This document shows, piece by piece, positions 24,884 through 33,691 of a stretch of 64,000 nucleotides of DNA (positions are counted from its first letter, which is position 1; every line of letters starts with the position of its first letter). Source of the DNA: Nonomuraea cavernae. GTDB lineage: Bacteria > Actinomycetota > Actinomycetes > Streptosporangiales > Streptosporangiaceae. Made by a program: the position numbers and the translations under genes. Under the pieces are notes generated by a model that worked only from the letters and a program-made list of their open reading frames with translations, was not told the origin of the DNA and ran no database searches. The DNA is taken from NCBI RefSeq assembly GCF_014646355.1, contig NZ_BMNH01000009.1:1-64000 (forward strand), read 5' to 3'.

Positions 24884-26287
24884 TCAGGAGTCGAACCCCA
24901 GCCCCATCCGGTCGAGCGTGCGCAGCCAGAGGTTGCGCCGGCCCTGGTGCCGATCGGCCTGCGCGATCGACCAGCGGGTGAACTGGATCACCCCGGACCG
25001 CACCGGCTCCGGCGGGAACGGGACCGGCTTCTCCTTCACCATGCGCAGCTCGGTGCGCTCCGTGCGCTCACCCGCGAGCAGGTCGAGCATCACGTTGGCG
25101 CCGAACCGGGTGGCGCCCACCCCCATGCCGGTGTAGCCGACCGCGTAGGCGAGGCGCCCACCGTGCGCCTGGCCGTAGAAGGCGCTGAACCGGCTGCAGG
25201 TGTCGATCACACCGCCCCAGCGGTGCGTGAAACGCACCTCCGCCAGCTGCGGGAACGTGGTGGCGAAGTGCTCGGCCAGCTTGACGAAGGTCTCGTCGCG
25301 CTGGTCGTACTCGGGCTTGACCAGGCCGCCGTTGTAGTAGACGGCGTCGTAGCCGCCCCACAGCACGCGGTTGTCGTCGGTCAGCCGGTAGTAGTGGAAC
25401 TGGTTGGCCGCGTCGCCGACGCCCTGCCGGTTGCGCCAGCCCACCTCGTCGAGCTGCCCCTGCGACAGCGGCTCCGTCATCAGGGCGTAGTCGTACACCG
25501 GCACCACGAAGTGCTTGAGCCGGCGCAGCAGCGGCGGGAACACGCCGGTGGCCAGGGCGACCCGGCGGCCGGTGGTCACGCCGTGCGGGGTGCGCAGGCT
25601 GATCGTCGTGCCGTCGTCGGTCATCGAGCGGACCGGGCTGCGCTCGTAGACCCGGACGCCGAGCCGCAGGCACACCTCGCGCAGCCCCCACGCCAGGCGG
25701 GCCGGGTCGACCATGGCGCAGCCGTCGCGATCCCAGAACCCGCCGAGGTAGGTCGGCGAGTCGATCTCGGCCCGGATCTGGTCGCGGTCCAGCGGCACGT
25801 GGCCAAGACCCAGCTCGGAGGCGACGTCGAGGTGCTCGCGCTGCGCCTCCAGCTGCCAGGGCTCGGTGGCGACGTTGAGCTCGCCGGTGCGCTCGAACGA
25901 GCAGTCGACGCCGTAGCGCTGGAGGGTCCGCTCGATCTCGTCGAGGTTCTCGACACCCATGCGTTCGAGCCGGTCGATCTCGTCCGGCCAGCGCTCCAGC
26001 CCGTTCGGCAGGCCGTGCGTGAGGGTCGCCATGCAGAACCCGCCGTTGCGGCCGGAGGCCGCCCAGCCGATGCGGCGTCCTTCGAGCAGGACGACGTCCT
26101 GCGAGGGGTCACGTTCCTTGGCCATCAGGGCGGTCCACAGCCCCGAGAAGCCTCCGCCGACGACGACCAGGTCGGCGTCGGTGTCGCCGTCGAGCCGCGG
26201 TCGCGGCTCGGGCCTGGCCGGACTGTCCAGCCAGTACGGCTTGCGCTCCGCGTCAGCAAGAGCCTTCAGCGGATCCACAAATCCCAC
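24884..26287 (-). CDS. FAD-dependent oxidoreductase, gamma-glutamylputrescine-oxidase-like
   Basis: A 467-residue DAO-family flavoprotein. The Rossmann FAD motif is DADLVVVGGGFSGLWTALMAKERD (GxGxxG), with ATS-type VLLEGRRIGWAASGRNGGFC. The C-terminal FAD contact is AYAVGYTGMGVGATRFGANVM. It is closest in appearance to PuuB/gamma-glutamylputrescine oxidases and other amine oxidases that deaminate polyamine derivatives. Its position directly downstream of a PotBC-type permease set and an aminobutyraldehyde-type dehydrogenase supports polyamine catabolism. It has its own 191-bp upstream gap with a CTACGAAAT element, suggesting a separate promoter. Confidence 0.8.
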   Translation of the reverse strand: MGFVDPLKALADAERKPYWLDSPARPEPRPRLDGDTDADLVVVGGGFSGLWTALMAKERDPSQDVVLLEGRRIGWAASGRNGGFCMATLTHGLPNGLERWPDEIDRLERMGVENLDEIERTLQRYGVDCSFERTGELNVATEPWQLEAQREHLDVASELGLGHVPLDRDQIRAEIDSPTYLGGFWDRDGCAMVDPARLAWGLREVCLRLGVRVYERSPVRSMTDDGTTISLRTPHGVTTGRRVALATGVFPPLLRRLKHFVVPVYDYALMTEPLSQGQLDEVGWRNRQGVGDAANQFHYYRLTDDNRVLWGGYDAVYYNGGLVKPEYDQRDETFVKLAEHFATTFPQLAEVRFTHRWGGVIDTCSRFSAFYGQAHGGRLAYAVGYTGMGVGATRFGANVMLDLLAGERTERTELRMVKEKPVPFPPEPVRSGVIQFTRWSIAQADRHQGRRNLWLRTLDRMGLGFDS

Positions 26288-26291
26288 TTCC

Positions 26292-26300
26292 CTACGAAAT
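26292..26300. promoter_or_regulatory. CTACGAAAT element upstream of the FAD oxidase
   Basis: The nonamer CTACGAAAT, followed by an AT-rich run (ATATGATCTTAAAATTG), lies 4 bp before the oxidase start (minus strand). The same nonamer occurs at 32041-32049 at the head of the transporter operon. It is a candidate site for the AsnC/Lrp regulator or a shared promoter element. Confidence 0.45.
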
Positions 26301-26439
26301 ATATGATCTTAAAATTGCGGGATCTTCTCAGAATGGTGATCACGCGCGGGTTCCCCCCGCCGAGCTCCGATCTCGCCTCCCTGTTCTTTGCCGGAGAATC
26401 CGTCCGTGCCGGAAAGCTGTTTCCGTGCCGGAGAACGCC

Positions 26440-26465
26440 GATCCCCCCGCCATCGCGAGGGGATC
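26440..26465 (-). terminator. Hairpin downstream of PotC-type gene
   Basis: GATCCCC (26440-26446) and GGGGATC (26459-26465) form a perfect 7-bp stem, 13 bp past the stop of the permease on the minus strand. No U-run follows. It may end the potABCD transcript before the FAD oxidase. Confidence 0.45.
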
Positions 26466-26478
26466 ACGACGCATGGTC

Positions 26479-27270
26479 TCAGGTGCGGCGGCGCGCCGCG
26501 ACCGCGTTGCCGATCGCGATGAGCACGCCCAAGCCGAAGATCAGCGTGCCCATGACGTTGACCTGTGGCGGGATGCCCGTCTTCACCGACCCGACGATCC
26601 ACAGCGGGAAGGTGAGGGTCGAGCCGTTGACGAAGCTGGTGACCACGTAGTCGTCGATCGACAGCGCAAACGCCAGCATCGCGCCGGCGAGCACGCCGGG
26701 CAGGATGGCCGGCAGCGTGACCTGCCTGAACGTCCCCCACGTGGTCGCCCCGAGGTCCCGGGCCGCCTCCTCCATCGACGGGTCGAGCGTGACGACCCGC
26801 GCCCGCACGGTGACCGTGACGAAGGAGAGCGAGAACAGCACGTGCGCGATCGTGATGGTGATGGCGTCACGCGGCAGGTTGGCCGAGACGAACAGCGACA
26901 GCAGCGACGCGCCCATGACCAGTTCGGGCGTGGAGATGGCGGCGAAGACCAGGAAGTTGGTCGCCCCCTGCCCCCGGAAGCGGTGCCTGCCGAGCGCCAG
27001 CCCCAGCATGGTGCCGATCACGACGGTGATGACGGTGCTGATCAGCGCGATGTAGATCGAGTTGCGCAGCGCCGTGGTCAGGTCGGAGATCTCGAAGAGC
27101 TGCTGGTACCACTTGAGGGTGAACCCGTGCCAGCTGGTGTTGGACTTGCTCGGCGTGTCGTTGAAGCCGAACATGATCATGACCGCGATCGGCGACGACA
27201 GCCAGAGGATCACCAGCCAGGTGTAGACGTGCAGCAACCGGTCGCCGAGCCTGCCGCCCCTGCTCCTCAT
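26479..27270 (-). CDS. Polyamine-type ABC transporter permease (PotC-like)
   Basis: A 263-residue permease with six helices. The N-terminal segment WLVILWLSSPIAVMIMFGFND matches PotC/PotI. The EAA loop reads EEAARDLGATTWGTFRQVTLPAILPGV, which contacts the ATPase. It forms a heterodimeric channel with the PotB-like protein for import of spermidine or putrescine. Its start overlaps the preceding gene by 4 bp. It is the last gene of the transporter set. Confidence 0.85.
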   Translation of the reverse strand: MRSRGGRLGDRLLHVYTWLVILWLSSPIAVMIMFGFNDTPSKSNTSWHGFTLKWYQQLFEISDLTTALRNSIYIALISTVITVVIGTMLGLALGRHRFRGQGATNFLVFAAISTPELVMGASLLSLFVSANLPRDAITITIAHVLFSLSFVTVTVRARVVTLDPSMEEAARDLGATTWGTFRQVTLPAILPGVLAGAMLAFALSIDDYVVTSFVNGSTLTFPLWIVGSVKTGIPPQVNVMGTLIFGLGVLIAIGNAVAARRRT

Positions 27271-28118
27271 CGGGCCGCCGCCTCAAGGACGTTCTCGGTG
27301 CCGAGCGCCTTGGCGTAGACGAAGATGCCCACCAGCAGCATGGCCATGAGAGTGAACGACAGCGCCGAGGCCGTCGGGTAGTCGAGGTTGGTCAGGTACT
27401 CGGTCTGGATGATGTTGCCGATCATGGTGTTGCCCGTGCCGCCGAGCACCTGGGCGTTGACCGGGTCGGCCGTGGCGGGCACGAACGTCATCAGCACTCC
27501 GGCGAACACCCCCGGCAACGACAGCGGGAGCACCACCCGGCGGAAGGCCGCCGCCCGTGAGGCGTACAGGTCCTGGGCGGCCTCCACGGTCCGCGGATCG
27601 ACCCGCTCCAGCGAGACGTAGATCGGCAGGATCATGAACGGCAGCCAGTTGTAGGTCAGCCCGGCGACCACGGCGAACGTGGTGGCCAGCACGTGGAAGC
27701 CGGCGGGCAGCAGGCCCCAGCTCTTCAGCGTGCCGAGCAGGATCCCGTCGTCGGACAGCAGGAAGCCCCACGAGATGGTCCGCAGCACGAACGACACGAA
27801 GAACGGCAGCAGCAGCAGGAACAGGTAGACCGACTTGCGGCGGCCGCCCTTGAAGGCGATCCAGTAGGCCACCGGATAGCCGATCAGCAGCATCGCCACC
27901 GTCGCGAGCGCGCCGTACCCGAGCGAGCGGAAGAGCTGCGGGCTGTACGTGCTCAGCGCGTCGGCGTAGTTGGAGAAGCTGAACGTCATCGCGAAGCCGT
28001 CGATGGCGTTGCCGGTCTGCAGCGACACCGAGGCCATCGCGGCCAGCGGCACCACCAGGAAGATCGACAGCCACATCCAGCTCGGCAGTGCCAGGAGGTA
28101 GGGGGTCAGGCGCCGCAT
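27267..28118 (-). CDS. Polyamine-type ABC transporter permease (PotB-like)
   Basis: A 283-residue membrane protein with six helices. The first helix is SWMWLSIFLVVPLAAMASVSLQ. The EAA motif is VEAAQDLYASRAAAFRRVVLPLSLPGVFAGVLM. The typical PotB lead-in loop before helix 2 is present (NYADALSTYSPQLFRSL). It partners with the PotC-like permease and the upstream PotD- and PotA-like proteins. Start 28118 is 4 bp beyond the stop of the binding-protein gene. The C-terminal region (ALGTENVLEAAAR) overlaps the next gene's start. Confidence 0.85.
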   Translation of the reverse strand: MRRLTPYLLALPSWMWLSIFLVVPLAAMASVSLQTGNAIDGFAMTFSFSNYADALSTYSPQLFRSLGYGALATVAMLLIGYPVAYWIAFKGGRRKSVYLFLLLLPFFVSFVLRTISWGFLLSDDGILLGTLKSWGLLPAGFHVLATTFAVVAGLTYNWLPFMILPIYVSLERVDPRTVEAAQDLYASRAAAFRRVVLPLSLPGVFAGVLMTFVPATADPVNAQVLGGTGNTMIGNIIQTEYLTNLDYPTASALSFTLMAMLLVGIFVYAKALGTENVLEAAAR

Positions 28119-28121
28119 CGG

Positions 28122-29351
28122 CTAGGCCTGCGTGATCGACTGGAAGATCGGGTTGAAGATCTGCTCCTGCGCCGTGGTGAGCGTGGTGTAGCTGCGCAGC
28201 TTGGCGTAGTCGGCCTCGGTCGGGAACACCAGGGGGCTGGCGACCAGGGCCTCCAGATCCTTCTTGTCCTTGCCCTCGGCCGTCGCGGCCTTCTCCTTGA
28301 GCAGGTCCTGCACCGCCGGGACCGGAGAGACGAACTGGACGTACTCATCGAGTTCGGCGGCGACGGCCGGCTGGTAGAGGTAGTCCATGAGGATGAGCGC
28401 GTCGAGGGGGTTGGCGGCGCCCTTGGGGATGAGCATGTTGTCGGTCCAGATCGTGCCGCCCTCCTGGGGCACCACGAACCTGACCGGCTCACCGGCGAGC
28501 TGGCGCTGGAAGACGTCGCCCGACCAGGCCATGGTCAGCCAGACGTCGCCCTTGGAAACGGCATCAATGTACGATTGATCGTAATATTTCCGCACGATTC
28601 CGTTGTCGCGCTGGGCCTTGAGCTTCTCCCCGGCCTTCCGCCAGTCGGCCTCGGTGGACTTCTCCGGGTCGATGCCGAGGGCGAACATCCCGAAGTTGGC
28701 GATCTCCTGGGCATCGGCCATCATGCCGACCCGGCCCTTGTACTTCGGATCGAAGAGGGCCTCGATGCTGGTGATGTCGTCCTTGACGTACTTGGTGTTG
28801 TACGCGATGCCGGTTATGCCGGACATGTAGGGAAGCGTGTAGGTGTTGCCCGGGTCGTACGACCGCTCCTTGTACTTGGCGCCCGCGTGGGCCGCGAAGT
28901 TGGGCAGCTGCGAGTGGTCGAGCGCCGTGGCGTAGCCCAGCTCGAACATGTGCTGGAGCTGGACGCCGTTGGTCATCACGACGATGTCGTAGCCCAGCGA
29001 CTGCCCGGCCCGGAGCACCGGGTCGACCTTGCCGAAGAACTCCGCGTTCTCGTTGACGACCTCCTTGTACTCGTAGGAGATCCCGGTGGCCTTGGCGAAG
29101 GCCTCCAGCGGAGCCTTGTCCCCGGGCATGTACTCCGGCCAGTTGGCGAAAACCACCTTGCCGTGCTTGGTCTGCTTCGACCAGAAGTCCTTGACCGCGT
29201 CGGCCTTGGGCGGCGCCGCCTTCTGGCCCTGGACGCCACAGGCGGCCAGGGCGAGGGCCGCGGCCGACAGGCCGGCGATCCGGAACGCCTCACGACGAGT
29301 ACGGGGCTGGGTGACGCCCCTGAGCAGGGCGGGGTTGTGCAGAGGGTCCAT
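28122..29351 (-). CDS. Polyamine-type ABC transporter substrate-binding lipoprotein (PotD-like)
   Basis: A 409-residue extracytoplasmic binding protein. The signal is Tat-like with a lipobox: TRREAFRIAGLSAAALALAACG, where Cys is the lipidated residue and RR is preceded by a basic run. The mature part carries PotD/PotF-type motifs: GKVVFANWPEYMPG, VNENAEFFGKVDPVL, SGITGIAYNTKYV, GDVWLTMAWSGDVF and PKGAANPLDALILMDYLY. Binding specificity (spermidine versus putrescine) is not deducible. It is 3 bp upstream of the PotB-like gene and 9 bp downstream of the ATPase. Confidence 0.85.
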   Translation of the reverse strand: MDPLHNPALLRGVTQPRTRREAFRIAGLSAAALALAACGVQGQKAAPPKADAVKDFWSKQTKHGKVVFANWPEYMPGDKAPLEAFAKATGISYEYKEVVNENAEFFGKVDPVLRAGQSLGYDIVVMTNGVQLQHMFELGYATALDHSQLPNFAAHAGAKYKERSYDPGNTYTLPYMSGITGIAYNTKYVKDDITSIEALFDPKYKGRVGMMADAQEIANFGMFALGIDPEKSTEADWRKAGEKLKAQRDNGIVRKYYDQSYIDAVSKGDVWLTMAWSGDVFQRQLAGEPVRFVVPQEGGTIWTDNMLIPKGAANPLDALILMDYLYQPAVAAELDEYVQFVSPVPAVQDLLKEKAATAEGKDKKDLEALVASPLVFPTEADYAKLRSYTTLTTAQEQIFNPIFQSITQA

Positions 29352-29360
29352 GAGGTGCTG

Positions 29361-30428
29361 TCAACTTCCTATCGCGTATGAGTGCCGCGCCTGCCACGAC
29401 AGCCAGACGGAGTCGCCTCGCTCCGCGGTGGTCGTCGAGTCGTGCGCGTTCTGCTGGAACACCGTGACCTCGGCCCCGTCGGCGAGACTCACGGCGTAGC
29501 TGTTGTAGGTCCCCAGGTAGACCACCTCGGCCACGGTCCCCGGCACGGCGCTCACGTCGCCGCCGGGCTTGTCGGTGGAGATGGTGATCTTCTCCGGCCG
29601 TACGGTCACCGTGACCGGGCCGTCCCGGTCCGGCACCAGGACCTTGCCCCCGCCGAGCTCCAGCGTGCCGCCGGACGCGGTGCCGGCCAGCAGGTTGGAG
29701 GTACCGATGAAACCCGCGACGAACGCCGTGGCCGGGCGCTCGTAGATCTCGCGGGGTCCGGCGAGCTGCTCGACCAGACCGTCGTTCATGACGGCGATCC
29801 GGTCGCTCATCGTCAGCGCCTCGCTCTGGTCGTGCGTGACGTACACGAAGGTGATGCCGACCTCGCGCTGGATCCGCTTCAGCTCGATCTGCATCGCCTG
29901 GCGGAGCTTGAGGTCGAGCGCGCCGAGCGGCTCGTCGAGCAGGAGCGCCCGCGGCCGGTTGACCAGGGCGCGGGCCAGCGCGACCCGCTGCTGCTGGCCG
30001 CCCGACATCTCGCGGGGCCGGCGCTTCTCCCGGCCGGCCAGGTCGACGATCTCCAGCATCTCGCCGACCCGCTGCTTGATCTCGGCCTGCGGCGTCTTGC
30101 GCTGCTTGAGGCCGAACGCCACGTTGTCCCAGACGCTCATGTGCGGGAACAGCGCATAGGACTGGAAGACCATGTTGACGTCGCGCTTGTTCGGCGGCAC
30201 GTTCGTGACGTCCTGGCCGTGCAGCCGCACCACGCCCTTCGAGGGCTCCTCGAAGCCCGCGATCATCCGCATGGTCGTGGTCTTGCCGCACCCGGACGGG
30301 CCGAGGAGGGAGAAGAACTCCCCCTCGGCGATGTCCAGCGTGATGCCCTTCACCGCCTGGACGACCTCACCGTGCGAGAGGTACTCCTTGACGACGCCCT
30401 CGAGCGCGATCGCATTCAGTTCGGTCAT
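29361..30428 (-). CDS. Polyamine-type ABC transporter ATP-binding protein (PotA-like)
   Basis: A 355-residue ATPase. Walker A is [10 protein letters not shown], the Q-loop is QSYALFPHM, the signature [15 protein letters not shown], Walker B LLLDEPLG, and the H-loop VTHDQ. A C-terminal TOBE-like regulatory domain follows ([11 protein letters not shown]). It energises the PotB/C permeases. It lies 18 bp past the stop of the aldehyde dehydrogenase, so uptake and catabolism are co-transcribed. Confidence 0.88.
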   Translation of the reverse strand: MTELNAIALEGVVKEYLSHGEVVQAVKGITLDIAEGEFFSLLGPSGCGKTTTMRMIAGFEEPSKGVVRLHGQDVTNVPPNKRDVNMVFQSYALFPHMSVWDNVAFGLKQRKTPQAEIKQRVGEMLEIVDLAGREKRRPREMSGGQQQRVALARALVNRPRALLLDEPLGALDLKLRQAMQIELKRIQREVGITFVYVTHDQSEALTMSDRIAVMNDGLVEQLAGPREIYERPATAFVAGFIGTSNLLAGTASGGTLELGGGKVLVPDRDGPVTVTVRPEKITISTDKPGGDVSAVPGTVAEVVYLGTYNSYAVSLADGAEVTVFQQNAHDSTTTAERGDSVWLSWQARHSYAIGS

Positions 30429-30446
30429 CCCAGGAACTGTCCTTCG

Positions 30447-31880
30447 CTATTCGCCGATGTAGTGCATGACGTGCTTGACCCGGGTGTAGTCATGCAGACC
30501 GAACACCGAGAGGTCCTTGCCGTAGCCCGAGTGCTTGAATCCGCCGTGCGGCATCTCCGAGACGAACGGGATGTGCGTGTTGACCCAGACGACGCCGAAG
30601 TCGAGCCGGTTGGACATCCGCATGGCCCGGCCGTGGTCGGCGGTCCAGACCGAGCCGCTCAGGCCGTACTTGACGTCGTTGGCCTTGGCCAGCGCGTCGG
30701 CCTCGTCGGTGAACGTCTGGACGGTGATGACGGGGCCGAAGACCTCGTTCTGCACCATCTCGTCGTCCTGCCTGAGGCCGTCGACGACGGTGGGGGCGAA
30801 GAAGTAGCCCTTGTCGCCGACCCGGTGACCGCCGGTGAGCACCTTGGCGTGCGCCGGGGCCCGGTCGATGAAGCCCTGGACCCTGGTCAGCTGGTGCTCG
30901 TTGTTGAGCGGGCCGTACAGGGCGTCCTCGTTGGACAGGTCGCCGGTGACGGTGCCGGCGGCGGCCTCGGTGAGCGCGGCGACGAACTCGTCGTGGACGC
31001 TCTCCTGCACCAGCACGCGGCAGGCGGCGGTGCAGTCCTGGCCGGCGTTGTAGAGACCGGCCGTGGCGATGTCCGCCGCGGCCTTGCCCAGGTCCTTGAC
31101 GTCCTCGAAGACCACGACGGGCGCCTTGCCGCCGAGCTCCAGGTGGACCCGCTTGAGGTCGTCGGCGGCGCTCTTGGCGACCGACATGCCCGCGCCGACC
31201 GAGCCGGTGATCGCCACCATCGCGGCCGTCGGGTGGCTCACGACCAGCGCGCCGGTCTCGCGGTCGCCGGTGACGACGTTGAAGACGCCCGCCGGCAGCA
31301 CGCTGCCGACGATCTCGGCCAGCTTGAGCGTGGACGCCGGGGTGGTGTCGGACGGCTTGAGCACGATCGTGTTGCCCGCGGCCAGGGCCGGGGCGATCTT
31401 CCAGACCGCCATCATCATCGGGTAGTTCCACGGCGTGACCTGGCCGATCACGCCGACCGGCTCGTGCCGGATGACGCTGGTGTGCTCGGCGAGGAACTCA
31501 CCGGCCGTCGGTCCCTCCAGCGTGCGCGCGGCGCCGGCGAAGAAGCGGAAGTGGTCGGCGGCGACGGGGGTCTCGTCCTCGGCCATCCGGGCGCGCGGCT
31601 TGCCGGTGTTGAGGCACTCGGCCTCGTTGATCTCGTCGGCCCGCGCGTCGATCGCGTCGGCGACCTTGAGCAGCAGGCCGGCTCGCTCACCCGGGGTGGT
31701 CCGTCCCCATGACTCGAACGCGGCGGCCGCGGCGGCGTAGGCGGCGTCGATGTCCTCGGCGCCCGAGATCGGGGCCTGGAGGTAGGCCTCGCCGGTGCAG
31801 GGATCGACGATGTCGGAGTATCGGCCGCTCTTGGCGTCCACGAACCCACCGTTGACGAAGTTCTGCAGACGGGTGGTCAT
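30447..31880 (-). CDS. Aminobutyraldehyde-type NAD-dependent aldehyde dehydrogenase
   Basis: A 477-residue ALDH-fold enzyme. The nucleotide loop is VTPWNYPMMMAVWKIAPALAAGN with VLKPSDTTP. The general-base Glu lies in LELGGKAPVVVF and the catalytic Cys in YNAGQDCTAACRVLVQ. It resembles gamma-aminobutyraldehyde dehydrogenase (PatD/Prr) and betaine-aldehyde dehydrogenase, which oxidise the aldehyde released by amine oxidases. Placed first in the potABCD-type operon, it fits polyamine breakdown to GABA. Its ATG overlaps the TGA of a 23-codon upstream ORF, implying translational coupling. Confidence 0.85.
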   Translation of the reverse strand: MTTRLQNFVNGGFVDAKSGRYSDIVDPCTGEAYLQAPISGAEDIDAAYAAAAAAFESWGRTTPGERAGLLLKVADAIDARADEINEAECLNTGKPRARMAEDETPVAADHFRFFAGAARTLEGPTAGEFLAEHTSVIRHEPVGVIGQVTPWNYPMMMAVWKIAPALAAGNTIVLKPSDTTPASTLKLAEIVGSVLPAGVFNVVTGDRETGALVVSHPTAAMVAITGSVGAGMSVAKSAADDLKRVHLELGGKAPVVVFEDVKDLGKAAADIATAGLYNAGQDCTAACRVLVQESVHDEFVAALTEAAAGTVTGDLSNEDALYGPLNNEHQLTRVQGFIDRAPAHAKVLTGGHRVGDKGYFFAPTVVDGLRQDDEMVQNEVFGPVITVQTFTDEADALAKANDVKYGLSGSVWTADHGRAMRMSNRLDFGVVWVNTHIPFVSEMPHGGFKHSGYGKDLSVFGLHDYTRVKHVMHYIGE

Positions 31881-31948
31881 GCGCCCTCCTTCATCGGTCG
31901 CATGACCGAGGTGCTGTATCTATCGATGACCTCGGCAAGCTCGGTCAT
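31877..31948 (-). CDS. 23-residue small ORF coupled to aldehyde dehydrogenase
   Basis: ATG 31948 follows GAGGAGG by 6 nt, a very strong ribosome site, and the ORF ends TGA overlapping the dehydrogenase ATG (ATGA). The peptide begins MTELAEVIDRYSTSVMR and is amphipathic and charged. No stronger ribosome site serves the dehydrogenase itself, so translation of the small ORF probably loads ribosomes onto it. Whether the peptide has a function is unknown. Confidence 0.6.
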   Translation of the reverse strand: MTELAEVIDRYSTSVMRPMKEGA

Positions 31949-32014
31949 GGATGACCTCCTCGTGAGGTGGCTGAGTTGTGGCGACTCTGACAGAGTGTTT
32001 GCATCTAGACAAGG

Positions 32015-32050
32015 GATTTCGTGGTGAATATACCAAATTGCTACGAAATC
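32015..32050. promoter_or_regulatory. Inverted repeat GATTTCGT...ACGAAATC in divergent regulator/operon gap
   Basis: GATTTCGT (32015-32022) and ACGAAATC (32043-32050) form an 8-bp perfect dyad with a 20-bp AT-rich spacer (GAATATACCAAATTG). It lies between the divergent AsnC/Lrp gene and the dehydrogenase operon. AsnC/Lrp proteins bind such spaced dyads and the local regulator is the natural candidate. The promoter elements themselves are not clear. Confidence 0.6.
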
Positions 32051-32145
32051 GCTTGACAGACTGTTGAGAGCTGACAGCATGTCGCACCAGGACGGCAATG
32101 CAGCGGGAACCTTCCCGTAATGCGGGACCGCTAGGAGGAGCCACG

Positions 32146-32643
32146 ATGTCGACGCCGCCGCGCGTACGCCGAAAGAGCGATGCGGTCCCCGGACCGGCGT
32201 TCGTGCTCGACGAGCTGTCCAAGGCGATCATCGAGCAACTCCAGATCGACGGGCGCATGCCGTACGCGGCGATCGGCAAGGCCGTCGGCCTCTCCGAAGC
32301 GGCGGTCCGGCAGCGGGTCCAGCGGTTACAGGACGCCGGCGTCATGCAGATCGTCGCCGTCACCGACCCGCTCACCCTCGGCTTCCCCCGCCAGGCGATG
32401 ATCGGCGTCACCTGCGAGGGCAACCTGGAGACGGTGGCCGACGAGCTGGCCGCCATCGACGAGATCGACTACGTCGTGCTCACGGCCGGCTCCTTCGACC
32501 TGATCGTCGAGGTGGTCTGCGAGGGTGACCGGCATCTGCTGGAGATCCTCAGCAAGATCCGCGACATTCCCGCCGTACGGGCGACCGAGTCGTTCGTCTA
32601 CCTGAAGCTGCGCAAGCAGACCTATTCCTGGGGCACCCGCTGA
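32146..32643 (+). CDS. AsnC/Lrp family transcriptional regulator
   Basis: A 165-residue regulator. The N-terminal helix-turn-helix is DELSKAIIEQLQIDGRMPYAAIGKAVGLSEAAVRQRVQRL. The C-terminal RAM/ligand domain (~75-160) includes FDLIVEVVCEGDRHLLEI and a terminal VYLKLRKQTYSWGTR. ATG 32146 is chosen because AGGAGGAG stands 5-7 nt upstream; an earlier ATG at 32098 has no such site. Divergent from the polyamine operon, it probably senses a polyamine pathway intermediate. Its 3' end overlaps the remnant gene on the other strand by 22 bp. Confidence 0.85.
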   Translation: MSTPPRVRRKSDAVPGPAFVLDELSKAIIEQLQIDGRMPYAAIGKAVGLSEAAVRQRVQRLQDAGVMQIVAVTDPLTLGFPRQAMIGVTCEGNLETVADELAAIDEIDYVVLTAGSFDLIVEVVCEGDRHLLEILSKIRDIPAVRATESFVYLKLRKQTYSWGTR

Positions 32644-33551
32644 GCCTGGCCCGTCACCCGGGCCACCGCGCGCACGGGCGCGCCGTCGGCGCCGCCGAGC
32701 CTGATCGGCAGCATCGACACCTCCACCGACAGGCCGTCCGCCCGCGCGCGGAGCAGCCGGTCGAGGCCGGTCAGGTTCTCGGCGATGACGGCGTGGGCGC
32801 CGCACAGCACGCGGTGCGCCGGAAAGTCCGCCGCCGGCGTGGGATCGACGCTCAGCGCGTCGATCCCCACGGTCCGCACCCCCCTCTCCACCAGGAGCGC
32901 GGCCGCCTCCTCGGTCAGGTACGGGTGCGCCAGGTAGGCGTCGGTGCCCCAGTGCGCCGACCAGCCGGTGGCCACCAGCACGATCGAGGCGGTCAGGCCG
33001 CGCCAGTTCCAGCCGTGCGTGAACCAGTAGCGCCCGCCCCGCTGGCGGCGGTTGAACACCTGCAGCGCGTCGGGGTCGTACCAGCCCCTGCGGGTCACGT
33101 AGCCGAGCATCATGATCACCATCCAGGGGGCGGTGCAGGTGATGATCAGCGTCGCGAACGTCGAGATGCTCTGCGTGAGGTTGGCGGCGAAGCGGCCGAC
33201 GAAGATGAACACGATCGACAGCGTGCCGACGAACACCGTGGCCCGCACCCGGGTGAAGCTCGCGAAGACACTGGAGAAGTCGAGGCCGGTGCCGTACAGG
33301 GAGGTGGTGCCGGTCGACATGCCGCCGATCAGCGCGATCAGGCAGACGGGCACGAAATACCAGGTCGGAGCGATGGCCAGCAGGCCGCCGACGTAGTTGG
33401 GGGCGGCCGGGTCCATGTGCTCGGCGGACTTGGCGACGATGATCGAGGCGGTGGACAGGCCGAAGAGGAACGGCAGGAAGGTGGCGATCTGCGACAGGAA
33501 CGCCGCCGCCACCGACGAGGCCGCCGCCGCGCTCCACATCCACCCCAACAC
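32622..33551 (-). pseudogene. In-frame fusion of NCS1 permease fragment and cyclase-family fragment
   Basis: A 309-codon ORF joins two unrelated families. Residues ~10-187 are the later helices of a nucleobase:cation symporter-1 permease (IGGMSTGTTSLYGTGLDFSSV, PWMVIMMLGYVTRRGWYDP). From ~188 on (VLVATGWSAHWGTDAYLAHPYLTEEAA, VRTVGIDALSVDP, FPAHRVLCG) it is the C-terminal half of a kynurenine-formamidase-like cyclase. The permease lacks its N-terminal helices and the cyclase lacks its metal-binding HxGTHxD region. No start with a ribosome site is visible. The junction is near 32990. It looks like the product of deletions, so neither activity is expected. Confidence 0.7.
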
Positions 33552-33675
33552 GCTGGCCTACCGGCTGCGCCGCTTCAGCATCCTGACGGGCCGCGACCTG
33601 ACCTCCAGCGCCGCCTTCGCCGAGGTCTGGCTGGCCATCCAGGCCGCCCGCCAACTCGGCCTGCACGACCAGTGA
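33514..33675 (+). pseudogene. C-terminal fragment of PucR-family regulator
   Basis: About 53 codons ending at TGA 33675 encode the C-terminal PucR/CdaR helix-turn-helix: LHIHPNTLAYRLRRFSILTGRDL then AFAEVWLAIQAARQLG. The rest of the regulator (normally 400-500 residues) is absent, and upstream sequence is the opposite strand of the permease remnant. The deletion joint lies close to 33510. PucR regulators commonly accompany NCS1 permeases and cyclases in purine or hydantoin loci, so all three pieces probably come from one lost locus. Confidence 0.7.
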
Positions 33676-33691
33676 CCACGGGTCCTCACGC

